Of a stretch of DNA of 64,000 bases, positions 51,596 through 60,266 are shown in pieces. Source of the DNA: GCA-016699445 sp964555055. GTDB taxonomy: Bacteria > UBA10199 > JACPAL01 > GCA-016699445. The notes under the pieces were generated by a model that was not told the DNA's origin, did not search any database, and was given only the letters and a program-made list of their open reading frames with translations. Position 1 is the stretch's first letter. Each line of letters begins with the position of its first letter. A program made the position numbers and the translations under genes. The stretch spans positions 49,311 through 113,310 of the forward strand of contig CAZKQW010000010.1 of NCBI GenBank assembly GCA_964555055.1, in the 5' to 3' direction.

Positions 51596-52945
51596 ATGAA
51601 ACAAAAAATCGTCACTCTCTTCCAGGAGATCCTTTCTCAAAAATCCCAGCTGGGCGTCGATCATCTCTTCCTCTCCGCAGTCGTCCGCCAGAAGCGCGGG
51701 GTGAACGTCTTCAAGTCGGAAGTGGACGCGGTGGAGATCGCCGACGAGATCAAGATCGGCGTTTGGGCCGGGACGCAAAACCGTTGGGGCACGTCCGTCC
51801 TCGAGTCCCTCGAGCCGGAGGCCTTGAAAAAGGCCGTCTCCCAAGCCAAACTCGCGTCCTCTTACAACGACGCGGATCCGGACTACTCCTTGGCCGAAGT
51901 GGCGGCGCCCTTTTCTCCCCACGTGCCGGATCCCGAAATCTCGAAAGTCTCGATGGGAGAGTTAGAACAAGCCGCGCGCGCCATGGAAACGAAGGCTTTG
52001 GCGTTTTCTCCTTTAATCAAAAACATTCCGGACGTCGGCGCGGGCTACGACGTCTTTTTACGCGTAGTCGCGAATTCCAACGGCCTCTGCGTCTCTGAGG
52101 AAGCCGCGATGCTCAAGGCTGGCATGTCCGTCATGGCCCAAGGATCCGACGGCCGGATGGTGAATGTCCACGAGATGGAGTATTGGCCCCGAAGTAAGGA
52201 TTTCCGCGTCGATCCTTTGGTGGAAGAAATCCTCCACGAAGTCACTTCCCGTGTAAATCCGAAACCGGTGCCGACTGGGTCGTGGCCCGTGATCTTCGAT
52301 CCGCGCGCCGCTGTCCATCTGCTCGGCACTTTCACCAGTATCTTCAGCGGTGATGCCCTCTACCGCCACTTGACCCGGCTCGAGGGGAAATTAGGCGAAA
52401 CGATCGCCTCCCCGATTGTCACGTTGCGGGACACGCCGACTCAAGGCCTGGTTCCCCACGTCTTCGACGCCGAGGGCACCCCCGCGACGGAAAAGAACCT
52501 CATCGACGCGGGCATTTTCAAAACTTTCCTCCACAACCGTTATACGGCGAAGAAGGCGGGCACGCAGACGACCGGTAACGCCGGCGGAGGCGTCGAAGAT
52601 CCGCCGAGCATCTCCCCCATGAACCTCAGCTGGGAATCTTCCCAACCCACACCGATCGCCGCGATGTACCAACTTCCCGCCAAAGGCCTCCTCATCCGCG
52701 AGATGGCGGGCGCTTCCGCGTCGGCGATTTCCGGTGATTTTTCGTACGGGGCCTTGGGTTATTGGATCGAGAACGGCGAGATTCAGTACCCGATCGCCGA
52801 TTTCACGATCGCGGGGAATTTCTTCGATCTCTTAAAGAGGATCCAAGCGGTGGGAGACGATTTGAGATGGTTTTCGCCCCATCTTTTAGGATCGATGGGG
52901 GGAAGATCCTTGCTCGTCGAGGCCCTTTCCGTTTCGGGACAGTAA
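51596..52945 (+). CDS. pmbA: TldD/PmbA family metalloprotease subunit
   Basis: The 449-residue protein is a PmbA/TldE-like member of a family that forms the TldD-TldE complex, which degrades unfolded peptides and matures some modified peptides. VNVFKSEVDAVEIADEIKIGV and the C-terminal GDFSYGALGYWIENGEIQYPI region are typical. TldD itself carries the HExxxH zinc site, which I do not see here, fitting the TldE side. The ATG at 51596 follows AGGG; the longer frame back to 51473 overlaps hisH and is rejected. It overlaps the convergent SRPBCC gene by 60 bases. Confidence 0.9.
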   Translation: MKQKIVTLFQEILSQKSQLGVDHLFLSAVVRQKRGVNVFKSEVDAVEIADEIKIGVWAGTQNRWGTSVLESLEPEALKKAVSQAKLASSYNDADPDYSLAEVAAPFSPHVPDPEISKVSMGELEQAARAMETKALAFSPLIKNIPDVGAGYDVFLRVVANSNGLCVSEEAAMLKAGMSVMAQGSDGRMVNVHEMEYWPRSKDFRVDPLVEEILHEVTSRVNPKPVPTGSWPVIFDPRAAVHLLGTFTSIFSGDALYRHLTRLEGKLGETIASPIVTLRDTPTQGLVPHVFDAEGTPATEKNLIDAGIFKTFLHNRYTAKKAGTQTTGNAGGGVEDPPSISPMNLSWESSQPTPIAAMYQLPAKGLLIREMAGASASAISGDFSYGALGYWIENGEIQYPIADFTIAGNFFDLLKRIQAVGDDLRWFSPHLLGSMGGRSLLVEALSVSGQ

Positions 52946-53389
52946 AACCCGCGCCACTTCCTGACGCAAGCACGCCTTACCTTTTTTCATGACCCAGGCG
53001 TGGTTCCATGCGAAGACGGGTTTGAGGAAGAGGGAAAGCCATTTCACGAGGGATTTGGAGGCGCGGACGTTCCAGTGGAATTCCACCACCGCATCCTCTC
53101 CTTCTTGCTTTAACTTCCAAACTCCGGTCCCCACTAAGTCTCCCGTGGCTTCGACGGCGAATTCATAAGGCGGATTTTCCTGCAGGAGCTCGGTAGTGAA
53201 TTGCAACGTATACGGCAACCACGCACGAACGAGACAGCGGATTTTTCCAACACCGACCGTCTCCGAACTGACATAAGAGAGCTTCCACCAGCGGCTATAG
53301 GCTTGCCCCTCTTTTAAGATATCGTAAATGACGGAAATAGGCCCACGGATCCTCCAATGGGTCACGAAACGGTAATCGTAGAAAGCCAT
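52886..53389 (-). CDS. SRPBCC (START-like) domain protein
   Basis: The 167-residue protein has the polyketide-cyclase/START-like fold: FVTHWRIRGPISVIYDILKEG at the start, then SRWWKLSYVSSE, the Glu/Trp-rich middle strands (GTGVWKLKQEGEDAVVEFHWNV) and a long C-terminal helix. It likely binds a hydrophobic ligand; which one is unknown. It starts one base after the metH stop and so is probably cotranscribed with it. Its 3' end overlaps pmbA by 60 bases. Confidence 0.8.
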   Translation of the reverse strand: MAFYDYRFVTHWRIRGPISVIYDILKEGQAYSRWWKLSYVSSETVGVGKIRCLVRAWLPYTLQFTTELLQENPPYEFAVEATGDLVGTGVWKLKQEGEDAVVEFHWNVRASKSLVKWLSLFLKPVFAWNHAWVMKKGKACLRQEVARVLLSRNGKGLDEQGSSPHRS

Positions 53390-53390
53390 A

Positions 53391-56300
53391 TTAGGAAGTG
53401 GTATCGCCGACGTTGAAATAACTGCAATCCGAATGGTGAAAAACGATGGCCGAGACGCTCGCTTCCGGCTCCATCATCATGCCTTCGGTGAGATGGACGC
53501 CGATCTCCTCCGGATGGAGGAGCTTCCAGATGCCGGCTTGGTCGTCGAGATTCGGGCACGCAGGGTAGCCGAAGCTGTAGCGCTTCCCATGGTAATTAGC
53601 TTGGAAACGGTCCAGCATCGTCGTGGTCGTCGCGTCCGGGAAACCCCACTCTTCCCGAAGTCTCCGGTGGAGCCACTCGGCAGTGGCCTCGGCCGTTTCG
53701 ATCGCCAAGGCTTGGAGGGCGTGGGATTTCAAGTATTCGCCCTTCGCCTTCGCTTCTTCATATCTGTGGCGGATGCCTTCTCCGGCGCCTACGACTAAAA
53801 GCGCCACCTGGTCGCGCAAGCCGTTTTGGGCCGGCAAGACGTAATCGCTCAAGCACAAGCCGTCTTCTTTTCTTTGACGGGGAAAAATAAACTCATGAAC
53901 TTGTTTTTTGGTTTCGGGATCGAAAAGGCGGATCGTGTTTCCGTCGCTTTCCGTCTCGAAGAAGCGCCAAACGGCCTTCACCTTCATGAATTTTTCGGCT
54001 TCCGTCTTCATCTCTTCCACCAAGTGCTCCAACTCGAGGGCCTTAGGGTCGCGTTCGCTTAATTTTTTCTCGAAATTCCCCTTAAAACCCAAGTGACGCA
54101 CGTACAGCATCTGCGGATTGATGTAGGACCAGATTTCCCGAAGTTGGTGAAACGTCCGGACCCGACGATCCGCGTAAGGAAGCGGGGGAATCGGGACATT
54201 CAAACTTACGGTGCGGCTGCGCACGGTTGTTTCTTGAGGCATCCGGGTGGAGCCTTGAGACTCTTCGTCGGCGGAAGACCGCTTGGATTGTTCTTCCACG
54301 AGTTTTTGCTGCTCCTTCGGATCCATCACTTTGTTGGCCAAAGCCAATCCCGTCATCGCGTCGCGCGCGTAGAGAGTGAGTTGCGTATAGCTGGGCGCGA
54401 TCTTCCCGCGCGTGAACTTATCCGAGAGCGCCGCGCCTCCGACGAGGAGAGGGATCGCGATGCCCGCGGCCTTCAGGTCCGCAGCCGTTACCACCATCTG
54501 CTGGGCCGACTTCACGAGGAGGCCGGAGAGGCCGATCATGTCGGGCTTGTGTTCACGCACGGCCTTAATGATGTCCTCGGGCGGGACTTTGATGCCCAGA
54601 TTCACCACATCGTAACCGTTATTCTTCAAAATAATCTCGACCAAGTTCTTCCCGATGTCGTGCACGTCGCCCTTCACCGTCGCGAGCAGGATCTTGCCGC
54701 GCGCGACGACGTCCGCCTTTTCCATGAATTGCTCGAGGTGGGCCACGGCGGCCTTCATCGCCTCGGCCGATTGCAGGACCTCGGCCACGATCAATTCGTT
54801 GGCGTTGAAGAGGCGGCCGACTTCGGCCATTCCGGCCATCAAAGGACCGTTGATGACGTCCAAAGGGCGGACTCCTTCTTTTAATTTCAAATCTAAATCG
54901 GGAACCAGACCGTCCTTCGTGCCTTGGATGATGTATTGGGCGAGACGTTCATCGAGGGGCAGCGCCGCCACCGTCTTCTTCTCCTTCGCGACGGCATTCC
55001 GAAAATGGTCGGCGATCGCCGCGATGTTGGCTTGATTGACGGCTACCTTTTGTTCAGGGGACTGACTCCTCCAATCCCCCGAGTCCGTGTTTGAGTGATT
55101 GAACAACAAATTCTCCGCTAATTTCCTTTCATTTTCCGGAATCGTCGCGAAGCGCTCCAACTTCTCCGCATTCACGATCGCCAAATCCAAACCGGCTTTC
55201 GTGCAATGGTAGAGGAAAACCGAATTCACGATCTCGCGAGCGTTCGCCGGCAGGCCGAAGGAGATGTTGGAGATGCCCAAGACCGTCTTCACTTGCGGAA
55301 ACTTTTCCTTGATCAACCGAATCCCTTCGATCGTCTCGACCGCCCCGCCGATGTAGTTCGCGTCGCCCGTCGCCGTCGGGAACACGAGCGAGTCGAAGAC
55401 GATGTCTTCCGCGGGAATCCCGTATTTTTCCGTCAAGAGCTTAAAGGACCGCTCGGCGATCGCGAGCTTCCTCTCGCGCGTGAAGGCCTGCGCCTGCACG
55501 GGGTCCTCGTCGATGCAACCCACGACCAGAGCGGCCCCGTATTTTTTGGCGATGGGGCAGATGCGCTCGAATTTCTCTTCGCCATCCTCCAAATTGATCG
55601 AGTTGATGATGGATTTTCCTTGGGCGTACGTGAGCGACTTCTCGACCGCCTTCGGGTCCGTCGTGTCGATCATGATCGGGGCTTTGATTTTCCGGATCAG
55701 TTTTTCGTAAAAGGGATCGATGTCCGGGATTTCGTCGCGGTCCGTGCTCTGGAGGCAAACGTCGATGATATGGGCCCCGTTCCGGACTTGGCGGCGGGCG
55801 ATCTCAGTGGCTTCCTCCCACTTTTCTTCGTTCACCAGATTCTTGAAGAGACGGGAACCGATGACGTTCGTGCGTTCGCCGACGATCAAGGGCCGGTTGT
55901 CGTCCGCCGCCTCGACGACCTCGATGCCGGAATAAAAAGACCGGGAGCGTCGCGCCGGTCGGCTCCGCGGCTTTTTGCCGGCCGCCATCTGGGCGATCGC
56001 CGCGATGTGCTTCTCCGTCGTCCCGCAGCAACCGCCGACGATGTTCAGCCACCCGTTGTCGGCGAAGCGTTCCAATTGCTTGGCCAAGGATTGGGGCGTC
56101 TCCAAATACAACCCGTCTTCATTGGGCAAGCCGGCGTTAGGGTAACACGACACCGCGAAGGGGGACATCTCATGGATCGTCCGGATATGATCGGTCATGA
56201 ATTCCGGTCCCGTCGCGCAGTTCAAGCCGATGGCGAAGAGGGGCGCGTGCTCCAAAGAAACGACCAAAGCGTCCGCGGCCTGTCCGGCGAGCATCGTCCC

Positions 56301-56903
56301 CATGGGTTCGATGGTACCCGAAACGACGACGGGCAAACGACGCCCTAATTTTTTGAAGACATCCTCCGCGGCGATCAGAGCCGCTTTGATGTTCCGCGTG
56401 TCCTGGCACGTTTCAATCAACAGGAGGTCGACCCCGCCAGCGAGGAGACCTTCGATCTGCACGGAGAAATGATGGACGAGTTCGGCGAACGTCACTCCGC
56501 CCGTCACCGTGATCGACTTGGTCGTCGGGCCGATGGAGCCCGCCACGAACCGCGGCTTTTGGAGGGTGGAAAAATCGCTGGCGGCTTGTCGGGCGATTTC
56601 GGCGGCTTTTTTGTTGATCTCGTGGGCCTTGTCCTGAAGCCCGTACTCCCCCAACACCAACGGCGTCGCTCCAAAGGTGTTCGTCTCGACGATGTCGGAC
56701 CCGGCCTCGAAATACTTGCGATGGATGTCGAGGATGACGTCGGGTCGGGTCAGGACGAGGTTTTCGTTGCAGCCTTCCAGATCGGGCCCGCCGAAATCCT
56801 GGGCGGTCAAGTTCCGCTGCTGGAGCATCGTCCCCATGGCCCCGTCCAAAACTAAAATCTTCTCGGAAACGAGTTCCTTCAAGTCCTTATAAGTCAATGA
56901 CAT
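53391..56903 (-). CDS. metH: Cobalamin-dependent methionine synthase
   Basis: The 1170-residue protein has all four MetH modules: the homocysteine domain (LVLDGAMGTMLQQ with zinc Cys in GLNCATGP and GGCCGTT), the methyltetrahydrofolate domain (VGERTNVIGSRLF), the B12 domain (DVHDIGKNLVEIIL) and the C-terminal SAM-binding activation domain (FSFGYPACPNLDDQ-like). It methylates homocysteine with methyl-B12. The ATG at 56903 fits the family start; the longer frame to 57038 would cross the divergent gene. No cobalamin riboswitch was recognised upstream. Confidence 0.97.
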   Translation of the reverse strand: MSLTYKDLKELVSEKILVLDGAMGTMLQQRNLTAQDFGGPDLEGCNENLVLTRPDVILDIHRKYFEAGSDIVETNTFGATPLVLGEYGLQDKAHEINKKAAEIARQAASDFSTLQKPRFVAGSIGPTTKSITVTGGVTFAELVHHFSVQIEGLLAGGVDLLLIETCQDTRNIKAALIAAEDVFKKLGRRLPVVVSGTIEPMGTMLAGQAADALVVSLEHAPLFAIGLNCATGPEFMTDHIRTIHEMSPFAVSCYPNAGLPNEDGLYLETPQSLAKQLERFADNGWLNIVGGCCGTTEKHIAAIAQMAAGKKPRSRPARRSRSFYSGIEVVEAADDNRPLIVGERTNVIGSRLFKNLVNEEKWEEATEIARRQVRNGAHIIDVCLQSTDRDEIPDIDPFYEKLIRKIKAPIMIDTTDPKAVEKSLTYAQGKSIINSINLEDGEEKFERICPIAKKYGAALVVGCIDEDPVQAQAFTRERKLAIAERSFKLLTEKYGIPAEDIVFDSLVFPTATGDANYIGGAVETIEGIRLIKEKFPQVKTVLGISNISFGLPANAREIVNSVFLYHCTKAGLDLAIVNAEKLERFATIPENERKLAENLLFNHSNTDSGDWRSQSPEQKVAVNQANIAAIADHFRNAVAKEKKTVAALPLDERLAQYIIQGTKDGLVPDLDLKLKEGVRPLDVINGPLMAGMAEVGRLFNANELIVAEVLQSAEAMKAAVAHLEQFMEKADVVARGKILLATVKGDVHDIGKNLVEIILKNNGYDVVNLGIKVPPEDIIKAVREHKPDMIGLSGLLVKSAQQMVVTAADLKAAGIAIPLLVGGAALSDKFTRGKIAPSYTQLTLYARDAMTGLALANKVMDPKEQQKLVEEQSKRSSADEESQGSTRMPQETTVRSRTVSLNVPIPPLPYADRRVRTFHQLREIWSYINPQMLYVRHLGFKGNFEKKLSERDPKALELEHLVEEMKTEAEKFMKVKAVWRFFETESDGNTIRLFDPETKKQVHEFIFPRQRKEDGLCLSDYVLPAQNGLRDQVALLVVGAGEGIRHRYEEAKAKGEYLKSHALQALAIETAEATAEWLHRRLREEWGFPDATTTTMLDRFQANYHGKRYSFGYPACPNLDDQAGIWKLLHPEEIGVHLTEGMMMEPEASVSAIVFHHSDCSYFNVGDTTS

Positions 56904-56928
56904 GCCGGCGCGGTAACGTGCGGGGTTT

Positions 56929-56940
56929 GGTTGCGCAACC
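56929..56940. promoter_or_regulatory. Perfect 12-bp palindrome upstream of metH
   Basis: GGTTGCGCAACC is self-complementary, and the flanking TTT and CAAA extend the symmetry imperfectly. It lies 26 bases before the metH ATG in the 100-base region shared with the divergent 737-residue gene. An operator or a short leader hairpin is possible. Confidence 0.35.
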
Positions 56941-57003
56941 CAAAAAAAGCCGCTCAAAAGCAACTTTTTTCTCCGAAAGCCGATAAGACTCGTCAGGTAA
57001 AAT

Positions 57004-59217
57004 ATGAACGCGAAAATTACCTTAACACCAGCAGCCACGAGATTGCTTGAAGCCTGTAGTCAACCTACGCCGCCGACTCCTATCGCCGAAACTCACTCTC
57101 CCATTGAAGATCCATTAGTCATCCTACAGGTGACCCATCCTCATCTATCCCATCCTCACTTATCCCCTCCAGGGATGGGAATCTTCGCTCCTTTAGAGAA
57201 ATATACCTTAATTTTAGAAGGACCGGACGGAAGTCTCTTTGAATTTTCAGAAGTTCCTGCCGAGACTTCGTTGCAGGAACTCACAGCATCATTAGCTCAA
57301 GAATACAGCTATGGAGGCTATACACCATCACTTCACGGAGCCGTTGTTTGCATGAGGACGGAACATGGATTGGTTGGTTGCGATCCTCATCTTACCTTAG
57401 GGGCACTCGGCATAGCCTCAACCGGAGCCACTTTCTGTGTTGCTTTTGAAATGAGGGCGGCAGCCTATGATGGAGTGTATTGCACTCTTGACGAATTCGC
57501 CCAAACCCCGAGCCTCAGAGTATTACTGAAGCCAGCCCTTTTGAAAGAAAGCCGTAAAGTCGGTTTTGGATTGAATAGCTCAGCTTTGGATTTAGCCAGG
57601 CATGTCATTCAGTACCCGGGAGATAATATCCACCTCACTGTAAATATTTTTGCCTGCTTTCTTTTGGATATCGCTCTACCGAAACCTGCGGAAATAATGG
57701 GTGTCCGTCTAAGCACTAAAACAGCTACGGCCCTTTCCGGGGTTATGGACATCGCCAAAGCCTTATTTGCAGGCAGGAGCCTTATTTTAGTGTCCAATCC
57801 CCGCGAACCCATACCGGAACAAACTATTACCTTGAACGTGAATTCATTTTTTCTGCCTCTTTGCGATCCTTCCGAACGAGCTTTCGCCGCGTACGTTAAA
57901 GGGAAGTCCATAGAAGTCATGTCGATGGATCAATTTTTAGATGCACTACTTAAATTAAGAGCCGGAGGCTTTGATTTCATCGGGGCAAATGTGCAGGACC
58001 ACTTAGCGACACCTTTGAAAGATCGCTTGGCTCCTTTCATGAACGACGAGGACAACTTTCTGACGGTTCTCTTATCCGCTGGTATAGACCCCCGCAGCCT
58101 GGCCACTCCCCCTGCCAATCGAGCCTTTAGCGCGTGCTTAGATGAGCTTTTCTTGAGAGCTACCCCCCGACAGATTGACGGCATGTGTCGAACAATCGCT
58201 TCTTCCTATCCCGGCAATCGAGAACTTGTTGAGCTACGCTATCCTGAAAAGTCTCACCGACCTCTGGTACAGGGCCGCGGACTTTCTCTCTTGGATCCTC
58301 GAGATGCTTTTACGAAATTTCATGATTCCGTTGTCCAAGCACAAATCACAGGTAAGAGTGTCAGAGAGTGTTTAGGGCTCCGAGTTGGCGAAGGTCGCGA
58401 TACTATTGCTCTTACCTTTTATGATTACATTGTGATGCACGGAAGAAGCCCTGAACCTTTCCCTGACAAGGACATAGAATCTATCCTCGTTCGGCAAACA
58501 CGAGAATACGGCCCAAAAGCTCTCCTTGATTGGATGACGATCCACGGGGACAAGGGGCAACATGATGAAGAGATCCTGCGGTTTTATGAAGATCAAAGAA
58601 CCTCCACGATCAGTGTGGTTGAACTCATCAAGCTTTTAGACATGCTTTGCTCAATCCACCCCGCTATCTCAGAAAGAGCGAAAAACATATTAGATGGAAT
58701 AACCGATGTTTACCATCATGAAAAGGATCTAACGAGATTCGATCAGTACGTGGCATCGCTGCCGTCAGGCTCTCAGGAAAACTTATTGGAAGTTCTAAAA
58801 GCTAAAATGATCCGTCAGCCTCGAATGGCTGAAACTCAGCCTAGGCTTTACAGCAGTTTCACCGTTTTTTATTATCGCTTCACAACATTCCTTAAACTTT
58901 CCAAAGCCCCTCTAGAAGCTTATCTAGTAGACTTACCTTTTGACCAATTTTCTTGGATGATGATGGCGATTTTTAGAAGTGGCTCCGAAATCAACGAAGA
59001 CGATTGGAGAATGTTCAGACGGATTTTTATTCCTCAACTTCCTCTTTCCGCCAAAGCCATCGAGAGATATAAAGGTGACGTTGAGAGCCATTTAAGAAAT
59101 CACCCCGACGATACAAAGAAGCGGCTCATAAACTTTACTTTAGACACTGACTTAGAGGAACCGTCTTCCGATGTCCCCGCATGGGCGCACTTCAAAAATC
59201 CCATTGGAGACGCTTAG
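57004..59217 (+). CDS. Large orphan protein with a possible ubiquitin-like domain
   Basis: The 737-residue protein is not one I recognise. Residues 1-60 are Pro/His-rich and disordered, including a tandem HPHLS repeat. Residues about 65-152 (YTLILEGPDGSLFEFSEVP... TLGALGIASTGATFCVAFEMR) follow the pattern of a beta-grasp, ubiquitin-like fold. The rest looks mainly helical with no catalytic motif I can name. There is no Sec signal or membrane segment. It is clearly more AT-rich than metH. The ATG at 57004 has only a weak AGG upstream. Confidence 0.7.
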   Translation: MNAKITLTPAATRLLEACSQPTPPTPIAETHSPIEDPLVILQVTHPHLSHPHLSPPGMGIFAPLEKYTLILEGPDGSLFEFSEVPAETSLQELTASLAQEYSYGGYTPSLHGAVVCMRTEHGLVGCDPHLTLGALGIASTGATFCVAFEMRAAAYDGVYCTLDEFAQTPSLRVLLKPALLKESRKVGFGLNSSALDLARHVIQYPGDNIHLTVNIFACFLLDIALPKPAEIMGVRLSTKTATALSGVMDIAKALFAGRSLILVSNPREPIPEQTITLNVNSFFLPLCDPSERAFAAYVKGKSIEVMSMDQFLDALLKLRAGGFDFIGANVQDHLATPLKDRLAPFMNDEDNFLTVLLSAGIDPRSLATPPANRAFSACLDELFLRATPRQIDGMCRTIASSYPGNRELVELRYPEKSHRPLVQGRGLSLLDPRDAFTKFHDSVVQAQITGKSVRECLGLRVGEGRDTIALTFYDYIVMHGRSPEPFPDKDIESILVRQTREYGPKALLDWMTIHGDKGQHDEEILRFYEDQRTSTISVVELIKLLDMLCSIHPAISERAKNILDGITDVYHHEKDLTRFDQYVASLPSGSQENLLEVLKAKMIRQPRMAETQPRLYSSFTVFYYRFTTFLKLSKAPLEAYLVDLPFDQFSWMMMAIFRSGSEINEDDWRMFRRIFIPQLPLSAKAIERYKGDVESHLRNHPDDTKKRLINFTLDTDLEEPSSDVPAWAHFKNPIGDA

Positions 59218-59322
59218 TAGAGGGGAGGACCTACAACAAATCGTAGAATCCGCACCCCTTTTCCTTTTTATAACGCACCCCATTAATCCTTTAAAAACAG
59301 CAAGATAAAGGCGTCTAACCCT

Positions 59323-59338
59323 TGGCACTCCCCTTGCT
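59323..59338 (+). promoter_or_regulatory. Sigma-54 type promoter
   Basis: TGGCACTCCCCTTGCT matches the sigma-54 -24/-12 consensus almost perfectly, with correct spacing of GG and GC. It would start transcription near 59350 and give an 85-base leader for the secreted protein gene at 59434. Confidence 0.7.
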
Positions 59339-59433
59339 CTTCTTTTCACTGCTACTCAAAATCAAATATCCGGATCGAAGATTTTTGTCGGTTCAAAAGT
59401 CGGAGACTGGGGGAAATCGTTCAAGGAGAACGT

Positions 59434-60201
59434 ATGCGGAAATGGAAAAATAACTCATGGCTGCTCACGGCCATGGTCTTCTCGCTGGGCCACTACGCCC
59501 ATGCATCCGAAACACAAGACTACCTCATCCAAAGAGCCTATGATCTGTGCGGGCATGAAGGGGAAGTCACTTACGAACAATGCATTACCGAAGATGGTTC
59601 TCGCCTCGCCGCCGATCCGGATTTCTTCGCCCTCATCAAAAAAATGTGCGGAGCGGACACTCAGCTTAGAAAGTGCCTGAAGGATGCCTTCGTGGAGGCC
59701 ACGCCTTCTGAGGGATCCGGCTCGGAAGATTCTTATACTCAGGAAACAGCCGTAGAATCGGAAGCGCCCGTCCAGTCGGCGCAAAATTTCGCGGTGGCTA
59801 ATCCAGAAGCGCCATCCGCTAAAGAAGAAACCGGGATCGCTTCGGGATCTACTTTATCGGTGAATGCCAACTTCCAATCGGTACAAACCGTACTACAAAC
59901 CGGCAAGAACGATGACGCGCCCACTCCCGCTTTGCAACGCGTCCAGGGTATCGTATCTACGGTGGCGACGGCCAAAGGTGTCGCGACTTCCACTGAGTCG
60001 AGCACGATCCAATCGATTTACGATATCGGCACCGCATCTCAGCCGGCGAAGCCTTACTTAAACGCGGGGACCCTAGGTGTTTCTTCGGTCTCTTCGGCTT
60101 CCTCGATACCTTCGACGAATTCCGTCCCTTTAAATTCGAAAGGAGCCGCGCAAGCCGCAGCGAACACCGCTTATTCTTACGGTGCCATCAGCCAGAAGTA
60201 A
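59434..60201 (+). CDS. Secreted protein with Cys-containing domain and low-complexity tail
   Basis: The 255-residue protein has a signal peptide (cut near AHA-SE, residue 24). Residues 25-85 contain four Cys (LCGHEG, EQCITED, MCGADT, RKCLKD) and are probably a small disulfide-bonded helical domain. The remainder is Ser/Ala/Thr-rich with little order. I do not recognise a family. AAGGAG precedes the ATG. A near-perfect sigma-54 promoter lies upstream and a strong terminator follows. Confidence 0.7.
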   Translation: MRKWKNNSWLLTAMVFSLGHYAHASETQDYLIQRAYDLCGHEGEVTYEQCITEDGSRLAADPDFFALIKKMCGADTQLRKCLKDAFVEATPSEGSGSEDSYTQETAVESEAPVQSAQNFAVANPEAPSAKEETGIASGSTLSVNANFQSVQTVLQTGKNDDAPTPALQRVQGIVSTVATAKGVATSTESSTIQSIYDIGTASQPAKPYLNAGTLGVSSVSSASSIPSTNSVPLNSKGAAQAAANTAYSYGAISQK

Positions 60202-60213
60202 GTGTCTTAGGCA

Positions 60214-60245
60214 AAAAAAAGCCCCCAGAAATGGGGGCTTTTTTT
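60214..60245. terminator. Bidirectional intrinsic terminator
   Basis: GCCCCC (60221-60226) and GGGGGC (60233-60238) pair around a six-base loop and are flanked by runs of seven A and seven T, so the stem extends and gives a T-run on both strands. It serves the secreted-protein gene and the convergent malic enzyme. It is the only clear intrinsic terminator I found in the window. Confidence 0.9.
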
Positions 60246-60266
60246 ATTTTTTTAAAATAACGGGAA

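Noticed and set aside
55206..56348. Forward open frame of 380 codons opposite metH
   Set aside because: It mirrors conserved MetH codons and is Arg/Asp/Val-rich without any domain pattern.
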